A stretch of 64,000 nucleotides of DNA from Aliiroseovarius zhejiangensis (GTDB taxonomy: Bacteria > Pseudomonadota > Alphaproteobacteria > Rhodobacterales > Rhodobacteraceae): the NCBI RefSeq assembly GCF_014656375.1, contig NZ_BNCH01000004.1:124001-188000 (forward strand), in the 5' to 3' direction. The translations under genes were made by a program, and so were the position numbers. Within the stretch, counting starts at the first letter, position 1; the number at the start of each line of letters is the position of its first letter. This document shows positions 29,277 through 37,465 of this stretch, in pieces. The notes under the pieces were generated by a model. That model searched no databases. It saw only the letters and a program-made list of their open reading frames with translations, and was not told the DNA's origin.

Positions 29277-30265
29277 GCTTTGACCTGACCCAACTGGCAG
29301 ACACCATCGCCCGATACGGCCCCCTCGCCCGCGTGGTCGTTGCAGACACCGCCGGTTCAACCCCACGCGAAGTGGGGGCATCCATGCTGGTCTGGCGGGA
29401 CGGGCAAAGCGGCACAATCGGTGGGGGGGAGCTGGAGTATCGCGCCACCATCGCCGCGCGGTCGTTGTTGGCCAGTGGCGAACGCGCTGCGCTGAAACGT
29501 GTGCCGCTTGGTCCCGACCTGGGCCAATGCTGCGGCGGGGCGGTCACTCTGTTGACCGAGTGTTTCGCGGCGGATGACCTTGCAGGTCTGGCGCGGGACC
29601 ATATCGTTGCGCGACCGGTCGCGCCATCGGACGCCACACCCTTGGCGGTGGAACGCGTGCTGGACCAGGCGCGGTCGAAAGGGTTGCGCCCAGCCCCACA
29701 ACTTTTGCATGGCTGGATGATCGAACCCGTGTCCCGGCCAGATACACCCGTCTGGATCTATGGCGCCGGGCATGTCGGGCGGGCGCTGGTCGATGTTTTG
29801 TCCCCGCTGCCCAATCTTGCCATCACCTGGATCGACATAGCGGTCGATCGGTTTCCGGCATGTGTCCCTGCGAATGTCTCGACTTTGCCGACACCCCATC
29901 CCGCGCGGGCGGTGGGGTTGGCCCCGCAGAACGCACATCATCTTGTCCTGACCTACAGCCACAGCCTTGATCTGGACCTGTGCCATTCGATCTTGTCGCG
30001 ACCCTTTGCCAGCGCCGGGCTGATCGGGTCGGCGACCAAATGGGCCCGGTTCAGCAAGCGGTTGGCCGGTCTTGGCCACGATGTCGTAAAGATCAACAGT
30101 ATTCGCTGCCCGATCGGAGATCCGGGCCTTGGAAAGACCCCACACGCCATTGCAATCGGGGTTGCCGCCGCGCTACTTGGCAGCGTGGCCGAGAACGAAA
30201 AAAACAACAGGGGAATGCACGGTGACAGGGGATACGCGCCACCAAAACGCGCTGTTGACACTTGA
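29273..30265 (+). CDS. xdhC: xanthine dehydrogenase accessory protein XdhC
   Basis: Molybdenum-cofactor chaperone that binds, sulfurates (with a cysteine desulfurase) and inserts the cofactor into XdhB. The 330-residue protein has the N-terminal XdhC/CoxI domain (VVVADTAGSTPREVGASMLV, GTIGGGELEY, LGPDLGQCCGG). A C-terminal Rossmann-like domain follows (VWIYGAGHVGRALVD, GLIGSATKWARF). The start overlaps the xdhB stop. The last 44 bases overlap the GTG-started ABC ATPase gene, so the catabolic enzyme and the transporter genes form one operon. Confidence 0.94.
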   Translation: MSFDLTQLADTIARYGPLARVVVADTAGSTPREVGASMLVWRDGQSGTIGGGELEYRATIAARSLLASGERAALKRVPLGPDLGQCCGGAVTLLTECFAADDLAGLARDHIVARPVAPSDATPLAVERVLDQARSKGLRPAPQLLHGWMIEPVSRPDTPVWIYGAGHVGRALVDVLSPLPNLAITWIDIAVDRFPACVPANVSTLPTPHPARAVGLAPQNAHHLVLTYSHSLDLDLCHSILSRPFASAGLIGSATKWARFSKRLAGLGHDVVKINSIRCPIGDPGLGKTPHAIAIGVAAALLGSVAENEKNNRGMHGDRGYAPPKRAVDT

Positions 30266-31751
30266 GGGGATGACGAAAGCCTATCCGGGTGTCGTGGCCA
30301 ATGATCAGGTTTCGTTTTCGATCCTGCCGGGCGAGGTGCATGCCTTGCTGGGGGAAAACGGGGCGGGGAAATCGACACTGGTCAAGATGATCTATGGCCT
30401 GGTCAAACCGGATGCAGGGCAGATGACGCTGCGCGGCGAAAGCTTTGCGCCGGTCAACCCGGCGGCGGCACGCAGTTCCGGAGTCACGATGGTTTTTCAG
30501 CATTTCAGCCTGTTCGACGCGCTGTCGGTGGCCGAAAACATCTCGCTCGGCATGGACAATCCGCCTGACCGGCGCGTGTTGTCGGCCCGCATCCGCGAGG
30601 TGAGCCAGGCCTATGGCCTGCCGCTTGATCCGCATCGCGTGGTGGGCGATCTGTCGGCGGGCGAACGTCAGCGGGTCGAGATCATTCGCTGTCTGCTGCA
30701 AGACCCGAAGCTGTTGATCATGGATGAACCGACCTCGGTTCTGACTCCGCAAGAGGTTGATATTCTTTTCAAAACCTTGCGCAAGCTGACCGCCGAAGGC
30801 ACCGCGATCCTGTATATCTCGCACAAGCTGGAAGAAATCCGGACCTTGTGCGAACACGCCACTGTCCTGCGTCTTGGCAAAGTGGTCGACACCTGCGACC
30901 CGCGCGAGAAATCGGCCCGCCAACTGGCCGAGATGATGGTGGGGGATACGCTGCACGTGCCCTCCCGCGAGGCCGCAGACCCCGGCCCCGTCGCCCTGTC
31001 GATGACAGATGTCTCGATGAAATCACCATCCGAATTCGGCACCGACCTGCGCAACATCTCGCTTGAGGTGCGCAAAGGCGAGGTTCTGGGCATCGGCGGT
31101 GTGGCGGGCAATGGGCAAGATGAATTGCTGGCTGTTCTGTCAGGTGAAGGCCGCGCCCAGACGGGTGCGATCACGCTAGGGGGTGACGATATCACCTTGC
31201 TCCACCCCAATGCCCGCCGGGCGCGCGGCCTGTTAACGGCGCCGGAAGAACGGCTGGGCCATTCAGCCGCGCCGGATATGAGCTTGACGGAGAACGCGCT
31301 TCTGACCGGCGCCGTGCGCGAAAAACTGGTTGACCGGGGCTTCCTGAAATGGGGCAGAACCGAGGATTTCGCCCGCCGGATCATCACGGCCTTCGACGTG
31401 CGAACGCCGGGGCCGGACAATGCGGCGGGGTCGCTGTCGGGCGGCAATCTGCAGAAATTCGTGATCGGGCGCGAGGTCTTGCAACGCCCTGACGTGTTGG
31501 TCGTGAACCAGCCGACATGGGGGGTGGATGCCTCGGCCGCGGCGGCGATCCGGCAATCGCTGCTGGACCTGGCCCATCACGGTGCTGCGGTTGTGGTGAT
31601 CAGTCAGGATCTTGACGAGTTGATGGAGGTCGCCGACCGCTTCACCGCCTTGAACGAGGGCCGCTTGGCCGACCCCGTCCCCACTCAGGGGCTGGATGTT
31701 GAAACGATCGGCCTGATGATGGGCGGTGTGCACGGGGAAACAGCAGCATGA
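30222..31751 (+). CDS. BMP-type nucleoside/purine ABC importer, duplicated ATPase subunit
   Basis: The 509-residue protein has two ATPase domains, as in RbsA-like and BMP-family importers. Domain 1 has Walker A LLGENGAGKSTL, signature LSAGERQR and Walker B LLIMDEPTSVL. Domain 2 has a degenerate Walker A (GVAGNGQDELL), signature SLSGGNLQKF and VVNQPTWGVDA, the usual asymmetry in this family. The GTG at 30222 is the likely start; an ATG at 30270 is an alternative. Position after xdhABC suggests import of purines or nucleosides for the xanthine dehydrogenase route. It overlaps the next permease by ATGA. Confidence 0.9.
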   Translation: MTGDTRHQNALLTLEGMTKAYPGVVANDQVSFSILPGEVHALLGENGAGKSTLVKMIYGLVKPDAGQMTLRGESFAPVNPAAARSSGVTMVFQHFSLFDALSVAENISLGMDNPPDRRVLSARIREVSQAYGLPLDPHRVVGDLSAGERQRVEIIRCLLQDPKLLIMDEPTSVLTPQEVDILFKTLRKLTAEGTAILYISHKLEEIRTLCEHATVLRLGKVVDTCDPREKSARQLAEMMVGDTLHVPSREAADPGPVALSMTDVSMKSPSEFGTDLRNISLEVRKGEVLGIGGVAGNGQDELLAVLSGEGRAQTGAITLGGDDITLLHPNARRARGLLTAPEERLGHSAAPDMSLTENALLTGAVREKLVDRGFLKWGRTEDFARRIITAFDVRTPGPDNAAGSLSGGNLQKFVIGREVLQRPDVLVVNQPTWGVDASAAAAIRQSLLDLAHHGAAVVVISQDLDELMEVADRFTALNEGRLADPVPTQGLDVETIGLMMGGVHGETAA

Positions 31752-32833
31752 TACATCTGGAAAAACGCCCTCAACCGTCCAAATTCTGGGCAGGCTTCAC
31801 GCCGGTTCTGGCCGTCATCGCCACGATGATCGCCGGTGGCATCATGTTCTGGATGCTGGGAAAACCGCCCCTGGAAGCCATCCGCACGATCTTCTGGGAT
31901 CCGTTGTTTCACGAAACCTTCGGGCCCTATTCCCGCCCGCAGCTTCTGGTGAAGGCAGGCCCGCTGATCCTGATCGCCGTCGGGCTGAGCCTCGGGTTCC
32001 GGGCGGGCATCTGGAACATCGGCGCCGAGGGGCAATACATCATGGGTGCGATCTGCGGTGCGGCGGTCGGGCTGGCCTTCTACCCCTCTGACAGCGTGCT
32101 GATCTTTCCGGCAATGGTGCTGGCCGGTGCGCTTGGGGGCTGGGCCTGGGCGATGATCCCCGGTGTGCTGAAAGTGAAATTCGGCACAAATGAAATCCTC
32201 GTCAGCCTGATGCTTGTCTATGTGGCCGAGAACCTTTTGGCGTCCGTCAGCCAGGGGCTTTTGAAAAACCCCGAAGGCATGGGCTTTCCCGGCTCGCGCA
32301 ATTTCCGCGACTTTCCTGCCGCCTATAACACCGAACTGATCAGCGGCACCGGGATGCACTGGGGGGTGGCCGCGGCCTTCGTGGCCGTCATCTTTGCCTA
32401 TATCCTGCTGACCCGTCACATGCTGGGCTTTCAGGTGCGCCTGACTGGAGAGGCTCCGCGCGCAGCCCGGTTTGCGGGCGTCAACCCGACGCGTTTGATT
32501 CTGTTCTGCCTTGGTACGTCCGGCGCGCTGGCCGGGCTTGCAGGCCTGTTCGAAGTGTCCGGCCCTGCCGGGCAGGTCACGATCGACTTCAACTCGGGCT
32601 ATGGGTTTACCGCGATCATCGTGGCCTTTCTGGGCCGCCTGCATCCCATCGGCATCCTGCTGGCCGGGCTTCTGATGGCGCTGACCTATATCGGGGGCGA
32701 GCTGGCGCAGTTGATGCTGGGCCTGCCTGCGGCAGCAATCCAGATGTTCCAGGGGATGCTGATGTTCTTCCTTCTGGCGATGGACGTCCTGTCGCATTAC
32801 CGCATTCGCCTCAACACCCCCGCGACCGTGTAA
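31748..32833 (+). CDS. BMP-type ABC importer permease 1
   Basis: The 361-residue inner-membrane permease is of the BPD_transp_2 family used by nucleoside and sugar importers. About eight to ten hydrophobic segments are visible. The family-typical SLGFRAGIWNIGAEGQYIMGAI motif is at about 80-100, and RFAGVNPTRLILFCL and GYGFTAIIVAFLGRLHPIGI lie in the second half. It pairs with the 308-residue permease that follows after eight bases. Confidence 0.92.
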   Translation: MIHLEKRPQPSKFWAGFTPVLAVIATMIAGGIMFWMLGKPPLEAIRTIFWDPLFHETFGPYSRPQLLVKAGPLILIAVGLSLGFRAGIWNIGAEGQYIMGAICGAAVGLAFYPSDSVLIFPAMVLAGALGGWAWAMIPGVLKVKFGTNEILVSLMLVYVAENLLASVSQGLLKNPEGMGFPGSRNFRDFPAAYNTELISGTGMHWGVAAAFVAVIFAYILLTRHMLGFQVRLTGEAPRAARFAGVNPTRLILFCLGTSGALAGLAGLFEVSGPAGQVTIDFNSGYGFTAIIVAFLGRLHPIGILLAGLLMALTYIGGELAQLMLGLPAAAIQMFQGMLMFFLLAMDVLSHYRIRLNTPATV

Positions 32834-32841
32834 GGAGAACG

Positions 32842-33768
32842 ATGATGGATCTTGGTCAAATCAACCCGCTTCTTCTTCTGGCGTCCCTGATGGTGGCGGC
32901 AACGCCGATCCTTCTGGCGGCCATCGGTGAAGCGGTGGTCGAAAAGTCGGGTGTCCTGAACCTTGGCGTTGAGGGCATGATGATCACCGGCGCGGTGGTC
33001 GGCTTTGCCATCGGTGTCAATACAGGCAGCCCCGCCATCGGCTTTGTGGCCGCTGCGGCGGCGGGGGCGGCGCTGTCCATGCTGTTTGGCGTGCTGGTGC
33101 TATACCTCATGTCGAACCAGGTCGCGACTGGACTGGGATTGACCCTGTTCGGCTTGGGTCTGTCCTCGCTGATTGGCAAACCTTACGAAGGGCTGAAGGC
33201 GCCAAGCATGGCAAAATGGGACATCCCCGTGCTGGGCGATATTCCCATTCTGGGACCGATCCTGTTCCGGCACGACCCCATGGTCTATGTCAGCCTGATT
33301 ATCGTCGCCGCCACCTGGTATGTGCTGACGCGGACCCGCGCGGGGCTGATCCTGCGCGGTGTCGGCGAAAACCACGACGCGGCCCATGCGCTTGGCTACA
33401 AAGTGGTGCGCGTCCGCCTGATGGCGATTGCCTTTGGTGGCGCCTGTGCCGGGCTGGGCGGGGCCTATGTCAGCCTGGTGCGAGTGCCGCAATGGGTCGA
33501 AGGGATGACCGCCGGTGCCGGCTGGATCGCCCTTGCCATCGTGGTGTTTGCCAGTTGGCGTCCGTGGCGCGTGCTGCTGGGGGCCTATCTGTTCGGCGGC
33601 ATCACGGTGCTTCAGCTGAACCTGCAAGCCGCAGGCGCCGCGATACCGGTCGAGATCCTGGCGATGAGCCCCTATATCGTGACAATCCTTGTGCTTGTGG
33701 TTATCTCTTTGCGTGGCAATCATGGCGCACCGGGTTCACTTGGGCGCATCTTTCACGCGACGCATTAG
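32842..33768 (+). CDS. BMP-type ABC importer permease 2
   Basis: The 308-residue inner-membrane permease, partner of the preceding one, is of the same family. It shows the EKSGVLNLGVEGMMITGAV motif near residue 35, GLGLTLFGLGLSSLIGKPYEG and a C-terminal GWIALAIVVFASWRPWRVLLGAYLFGG segment. An AAGGAG ribosome site precedes the start; ATG codons occur at 32842 and 32845. Next on the strand is the ion-channel gene, nine bases downstream, so the operon continues. Confidence 0.92.
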   Translation: MMDLGQINPLLLLASLMVAATPILLAAIGEAVVEKSGVLNLGVEGMMITGAVVGFAIGVNTGSPAIGFVAAAAAGAALSMLFGVLVLYLMSNQVATGLGLTLFGLGLSSLIGKPYEGLKAPSMAKWDIPVLGDIPILGPILFRHDPMVYVSLIIVAATWYVLTRTRAGLILRGVGENHDAAHALGYKVVRVRLMAIAFGGACAGLGGAYVSLVRVPQWVEGMTAGAGWIALAIVVFASWRPWRVLLGAYLFGGITVLQLNLQAAGAAIPVEILAMSPYIVTILVLVVISLRGNHGAPGSLGRIFHATH

Positions 33769-33777
33769 GCCGGTCAG

Positions 33778-34566
33778 ATGATCAAACCCGACATTCACGA
33801 CATTCTGGACGGCCACAAGCCTTTGGGCGGTGTGAATGTCGGGCGTGTGATGGATGTGCTGATTGTTGCCTCGGCAGTTGCCATTGCGTTGGAAACCATG
33901 CCGCAACTGCCCGATCACCTGCGCCGCTTTCTGCTTGGGTTCGAGCTGTTTCTGCTGGCCGTTTTCGCCATCGAATACCTGATACGTCTTGCCACCGCCA
34001 ATCGCCCCTTGCGATACGCATTCAGCTTCTGGGGCATAATTGATCTGCTGAGCATCGCCCCTGCCATCGCCCTGATGACACCGCAATGGATGGTTGTGCG
34101 CACGTTCCGCCTGTTGCGGCTGGTGCGGCTGCTGAAGCTGTTTCGCGGGTCACACGCGATGGAACGTCTGGTGGTGGCATTTCAGCAGGTGCGCGGCGAG
34201 CTTATGGTTTTCGGCGTGATTGCGGCGCTGATGCTTTATGTTTCGGCCGTGGGGATCTATATTTTTGAACACGACGCCCAGCCCGAGGTCTTCACCTCGA
34301 TCCCCGACAGCCTGTGGTGGGCAGTCGCCAGCTTCACGACCGTGGGCTATGGCGATATGTTTCCGATCACGCCGGGCGGCAAGATTTTCACCACCTTTGT
34401 GCTGTTCATCGGGCTGGGGGTGATCGCCGTCCCGTCCGCCATCGTGACGGCCGCGCTTCTGGAAAGCGAAACCAACATCCAACGACGCATTCGCGAGGCC
34501 GCCGAGAACGGCGGGGACCGCGACGACGAAACTTCAGAATCTGCTCAAACCATCAAGGGAGAATGA
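33778..34566 (+). CDS. voltage-gated potassium-channel-like ion transporter
   Basis: The 262-residue six-segment cation channel has segments S1 to S3 at about 20-110. An S4 with Arg or Lys at nearly every third position (RTFRLLRLVRLLKLFR, about 110-126) is a clear voltage sensor. S5 follows, then the pore helix with selectivity filter TTVGYGD near residue 190, and S6 with GLGVIAVPSAI. The TVGYG filter indicates K+ selectivity. It sits inside a purine ABC-importer operon, nine bases after permease 2 and one base before the binding-protein gene, so it should be co-transcribed with them. That location is unusual. Confidence 0.92.
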   Translation: MIKPDIHDILDGHKPLGGVNVGRVMDVLIVASAVAIALETMPQLPDHLRRFLLGFELFLLAVFAIEYLIRLATANRPLRYAFSFWGIIDLLSIAPAIALMTPQWMVVRTFRLLRLVRLLKLFRGSHAMERLVVAFQQVRGELMVFGVIAALMLYVSAVGIYIFEHDAQPEVFTSIPDSLWWAVASFTTVGYGDMFPITPGGKIFTTFVLFIGLGVIAVPSAIVTAALLESETNIQRRIREAAENGGDRDDETSESAQTIKGE

Positions 34567-34567
34567 A

Positions 34568-35647
34568 ATGCGTGCAGTAAAAACACTTCTGGCCAGTGTG
34601 GCCGTGGCCGCCGGGCTGTCCGGCGCGGCCATGGCCGAGGACAAGACCAAGGTCGGCTTTATCTTTGTCGGCCCGATCGGTGACGGCGGCTGGACCTATG
34701 AACACAATCAGGGCCGTCTGGCCGTGGAGGAAGAGTTCGGTGACAAGGTCGAAACCATCTATCAGGAAAGTGTGCCGGAAGGGGCTGACGCCGAACGTGC
34801 GATCACCCAGATGGCGCTGGCCGGGGCTGACCTGATCTTCACCACCTCGTTCGGTTACATGGACGCGACCATTGCCGTGGCCGAGAAGTTCCCGGACGTG
34901 AAATTCGAGCACGCCACCGGCTACAAGACCGCACCCAACGTGTCCGTCTACTCGGCCCGTTTCTATGAAGGGCGCGCCGTACAGGGCCACATCGCGGGCA
35001 AGATGACCAAATCGAACATCATCGGCTATATCGCGTCCTTCCCGATCCCGGAAGTGATCCGCGGTATCAACGCGGCCTATGTCCACGCCAAGAAGGTGAA
35101 CCCCGACGTTCAGTTCAAGATCGTCTGGGCCTATACGTGGTTTGACCCGGCCAAGGAAGCCGACGCGGCCAAGGCCCTGATCGAGCAAGGCGCCGACGTG
35201 ATCCTGCAACACACCGACTCGACCGCCCCGCAGGCTGCCGCACAGGAGGCCGGGAACATCATCACCTTCGGTCAGGCGTCCGATATGTCGGAATACGCGC
35301 CGATGCCGCGCGTCTCGTCGATCATCGACAACTGGGCCCCTTACTATATCGCGCGGACCAAAGCCGTGATGGATGGCACCTGGGAAAGCACATCGACCTG
35401 GGATGGCATCGGGGCCGGCATGGTCGGCATTGGCGAGATCTCGGATGCGGTGCCAGCCGATGTGAAAGCCGAAGCCGAGGCTCTGCGTGACGCGCTGGGT
35501 TCAGGCGAATATCACGCGTTCACCGGGCCGCTGAACAAGCAGGACGGCAGCGCCTGGCTGGCGGAAGGCGAAACCGCGGATGACGGCACCCTGGCTGGCA
35601 TGGATTTCTATGTCGAAGGGATCGAGGGCGATATCCCCTCCAGCTGA
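34568..35647 (+). CDS. BMP family ABC transporter substrate-binding protein
   Basis: The 359-residue periplasmic binding protein has a Sec signal (about residues 1-22, cleaved near AMA-ED) and a BMP/PnrA domain. Typical features are VGFIFVGPIGDGGWTYEHNQGR, LIFTTSFGYMDAT, SARFYEGRAVQGHIAGKM and DVILQHTDSTAPQAAA. Family members bind nucleosides or purine bases. With xdhABC upstream, hypoxanthine, guanine or nucleosides are likely ligands (inferred). It is followed by a strong rho-independent terminator at 35671-35700, which ends the xdh/BMP operon. Confidence 0.92.
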   Translation: MRAVKTLLASVAVAAGLSGAAMAEDKTKVGFIFVGPIGDGGWTYEHNQGRLAVEEEFGDKVETIYQESVPEGADAERAITQMALAGADLIFTTSFGYMDATIAVAEKFPDVKFEHATGYKTAPNVSVYSARFYEGRAVQGHIAGKMTKSNIIGYIASFPIPEVIRGINAAYVHAKKVNPDVQFKIVWAYTWFDPAKEADAAKALIEQGADVILQHTDSTAPQAAAQEAGNIITFGQASDMSEYAPMPRVSSIIDNWAPYYIARTKAVMDGTWESTSTWDGIGAGMVGIGEISDAVPADVKAEAEALRDALGSGEYHAFTGPLNKQDGSAWLAEGETADDGTLAGMDFYVEGIEGDIPSS

Positions 35648-35670
35648 CCTGACCGGCATACGCCCCATTG

Positions 35671-35700
35671 GACCTCGCCTTCGGGCGGGGTCTTTTTTTT
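35671..35700 (+). terminator. rho-independent terminator of the xdhABC-BMP importer operon
   Basis: GACCTCGCC and GGCGGGGTC form a nine-base stem (one G-T pair) around a TTCG-type tetraloop. A run of eight T follows immediately. It lies 24 bases after the binding-protein stop codon. Confidence 0.93.
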
Positions 35701-35762
35701 GTGGCAGGCGACGGAAACGCCGCGCCCGTGCGTTTGAGAAACAGATAACAATGGAGCTTACA

Positions 35763-36275
35763 ATGCACGTCTCGAAACCCCTTTCTGTCATTCTGCTAAC
35801 TTTTCTTTCGGTTCCGGCCTTCGCCCAACAGCAGCCCGGCCTGCACTTCATCGAAAACTGGGATCTGAACGAAGACGGCGTCGTCACGGTCGAAGAAGCG
35901 CGCGAGCGGCGTGGCGATATTTTCACCACCTTCGATGCCGATGAGGACGATGTGCTGACCGCAGAAGAATACGTCATGTTCGATGAAGCCCGCGAGGCGG
36001 ACATGAAGGAAAACGGGTATGCGGTGATGGGCGGTCAAGGTCAGGGCAAAGGCCAAGGCAAAGGTCAGGGTCAGGGCAAAGGTCAGGGTCAGGGCAAGCG
36101 ATCCGGCATGGGGGAGCACGGCGCCGCGATGGCCATGACCCGTCAGAACGCCGATCTTGACGGTGACGGGCGCGTCACGCGCGCCGAGTTTCTGTCAGGC
36201 GTCGATCTGTGGTTTCCGACGCAGGACCGCAATGGCGATGGTGTTCTGACACAGGACGATTTCGGGCGGCGCTGA
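35763..36275 (+). CDS. secreted EF-hand protein with Gly-Gln-Lys repeat linker
   Basis: The 170-residue protein has a Sec signal (cleaved near AFA-QQ). Four canonical 12-residue EF-hand loops follow: DLNEDGVVTVEE, DADEDDVLTAEE, DLDGDGRVTRAE and DRNGDGVLTQDD. The first and second pairs are separated by a linker of 22 residues made only of Gly, Gln and Lys in GQGK units. A periplasmic or extracellular calcium-binding role is likely; the partner is unknown. GGAG six bases before the ATG at 35763 decides this start over an in-frame ATG at 35751. A terminator follows at 36305. Confidence 0.85.
   Translation: MHVSKPLSVILLTFLSVPAFAQQQPGLHFIENWDLNEDGVVTVEEARERRGDIFTTFDADEDDVLTAEEYVMFDEAREADMKENGYAVMGGQGQGKGQGKGQGQGKGQGQGKRSGMGEHGAAMAMTRQNADLDGDGRVTRAEFLSGVDLWFPTQDRNGDGVLTQDDFGRR
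36033..36098 (+). repeat. in-frame tandem repeat coding for the GQGK linker
   Basis: 66 bases consist of six-base units (GGTCAG, GGCAAA and variants). An 18-base block, GGTCAGGGTCAGGGCAAA, occurs twice in tandem, the second time with its last base changed. All units are multiples of three, so length changes would keep the frame. Confidence 0.85.
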
Positions 36276-36304
36276 TTGCATCGCCCCATGCCATGATTTC
36301 GATT

Positions 36305-36335
36305 GACCCGGCATTGCCGGGTCTTTCGCTTTTCA
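36305..36335 (+). terminator. rho-independent terminator after the EF-hand gene
   Basis: GACCCGGC and GCCGGGTC form a perfect eight-base stem with a three-base loop. T-rich sequence (TTTCGCTTTT) follows. It lies 30 bases after the EF-hand stop. Confidence 0.85.
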
Positions 36336-36391
36336 CGTCCCCATGCAACTGTCCGCATCATCACTCAACTGAATCAGGATCGGTGGGGATC

Positions 36392-37465
36392 ATGCAGGAT
36401 TTTATCGTTATTGGCGGCGGGATTGCGGGCGTTTCAGCGGGCGCGCGGTTGTCCCGGTTGGGCCGCGTCACGTTGATCGAAGCTGAAGATGCCCTTGCCT
36501 ATCACGCATCGGGCCGGTCTGCTGCGATGTTCGAAGAAAGCTATGGCGCGTCCAGTGTCATCGCGCTGAACCACGCCTCGCGCCCGTATCACGAAACGGC
36601 AAATGGCGGCGTGCTCAGCCCGCGCGGGTTGATGATCGTGGCCACCAAAGGGCAGGAGGATGCGCTGGCGCAGGACATCGAGACCATGAAGATGGACCCG
36701 ATCACGGTGACCGAAGCACAGGCGATGGTGCCCATCCTGAATGCCGAGGCCATCCTGGGTGCGGGGTATCACGCGGACGCATGGGACATCGACACCGACC
36801 TTCTGATCCAGAACTTCGCCCGCGAGATCCGCGCGGACGGCGAGGTGATCACCGGCGCGCGCGTCGAACAGATCACGCGCCATGATGCGGGCTGGATCGT
36901 GACGACTCCAAAAGGTACTTTCTCAGCGCGCATGTTGGTCAATGCCGCCGGGGCCTGGGCCGATCAGGTGGCGGCAATGGCGGGAATCGCGCCCATCGGC
37001 ATTCAGCCGTTCCGCCGGTCGATGGCACGCATTCCGTCACCGGGCGAACATGTCGTGGCAGATTGGCCAATGTTCATGGGGGCGGGCGAAAGCTGGTATG
37101 CCAAGCCGGATGCCGGTGCCCTGATCGTTTCCCCCGCCGACGCCGACCCGGTCGACCCGCAGGACGCCTGGGCCGATGACATGGTTCTGGCCGAAGGGCT
37201 GGCCCGGTATGAAGAGGTGGTCACTGAACCCGTCACGAGAATGATCGCCAACTGGGCGGGGCTGCGCAGTTTTGCACCCGACCGCAATCTGGTGATTGGT
37301 CCATCGCCGCAGGACGCGAATTTCCTGTGGTTTGCAGGGCAAGGCGGATACGGGTTCCAGACCAGCCCGGCGGCATCGCGTTTGCTGGCCGATCTCGTGT
37401 CCGGGGCTTCATCCGAACTGGACGCAGGCACCGTGGCGTCGCTTGATCCTGCGCGGTTTGGCTGA
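36392..37465 (+). CDS. FAD-dependent oxidoreductase (DAO family)
   Basis: The 357-residue flavoprotein has an N-terminal Rossmann motif, FIVIGGGIAGVSAGARL, and the FAD-contacting HASGRSAAMFEESYG. MLVNAAGAWADQVA follows, with a C-terminal GQGGYGFQTSPAASRLLADL, the pattern of the glycine/D-amino-acid oxidase (DadA/SoxB-like) family. It probably oxidises an amine or imino acid; the substrate is not visible in context. Length and layout are complete. The stop codon is directly adjacent to that of the convergent HDAC-family gene, with no base between them. Confidence 0.88.
   Translation: MQDFIVIGGGIAGVSAGARLSRLGRVTLIEAEDALAYHASGRSAAMFEESYGASSVIALNHASRPYHETANGGVLSPRGLMIVATKGQEDALAQDIETMKMDPITVTEAQAMVPILNAEAILGAGYHADAWDIDTDLLIQNFAREIRADGEVITGARVEQITRHDAGWIVTTPKGTFSARMLVNAAGAWADQVAAMAGIAPIGIQPFRRSMARIPSPGEHVVADWPMFMGAGESWYAKPDAGALIVSPADADPVDPQDAWADDMVLAEGLARYEEVVTEPVTRMIANWAGLRSFAPDRNLVIGPSPQDANFLWFAGQGGYGFQTSPAASRLLADLVSGASSELDAGTVASLDPARFG

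Noticed and set aside
29273-30265. Possible frameshift between xdhC and the ABC ATPase because of their 44-base overlap
   Set aside because: Both products are full length with intact ends; overlapping tandem genes are common in this window.
30222-31751. Second ATPase domain degenerate Walker A as evidence of gene decay
   Set aside because: A degenerate second nucleotide site is normal in RbsA/BMP-type ABC ATPases.
36033-36098. Short direct repeats that could suggest a CRISPR array
   Set aside because: They are contiguous six-base units in frame within a coding gene, with no spacers.
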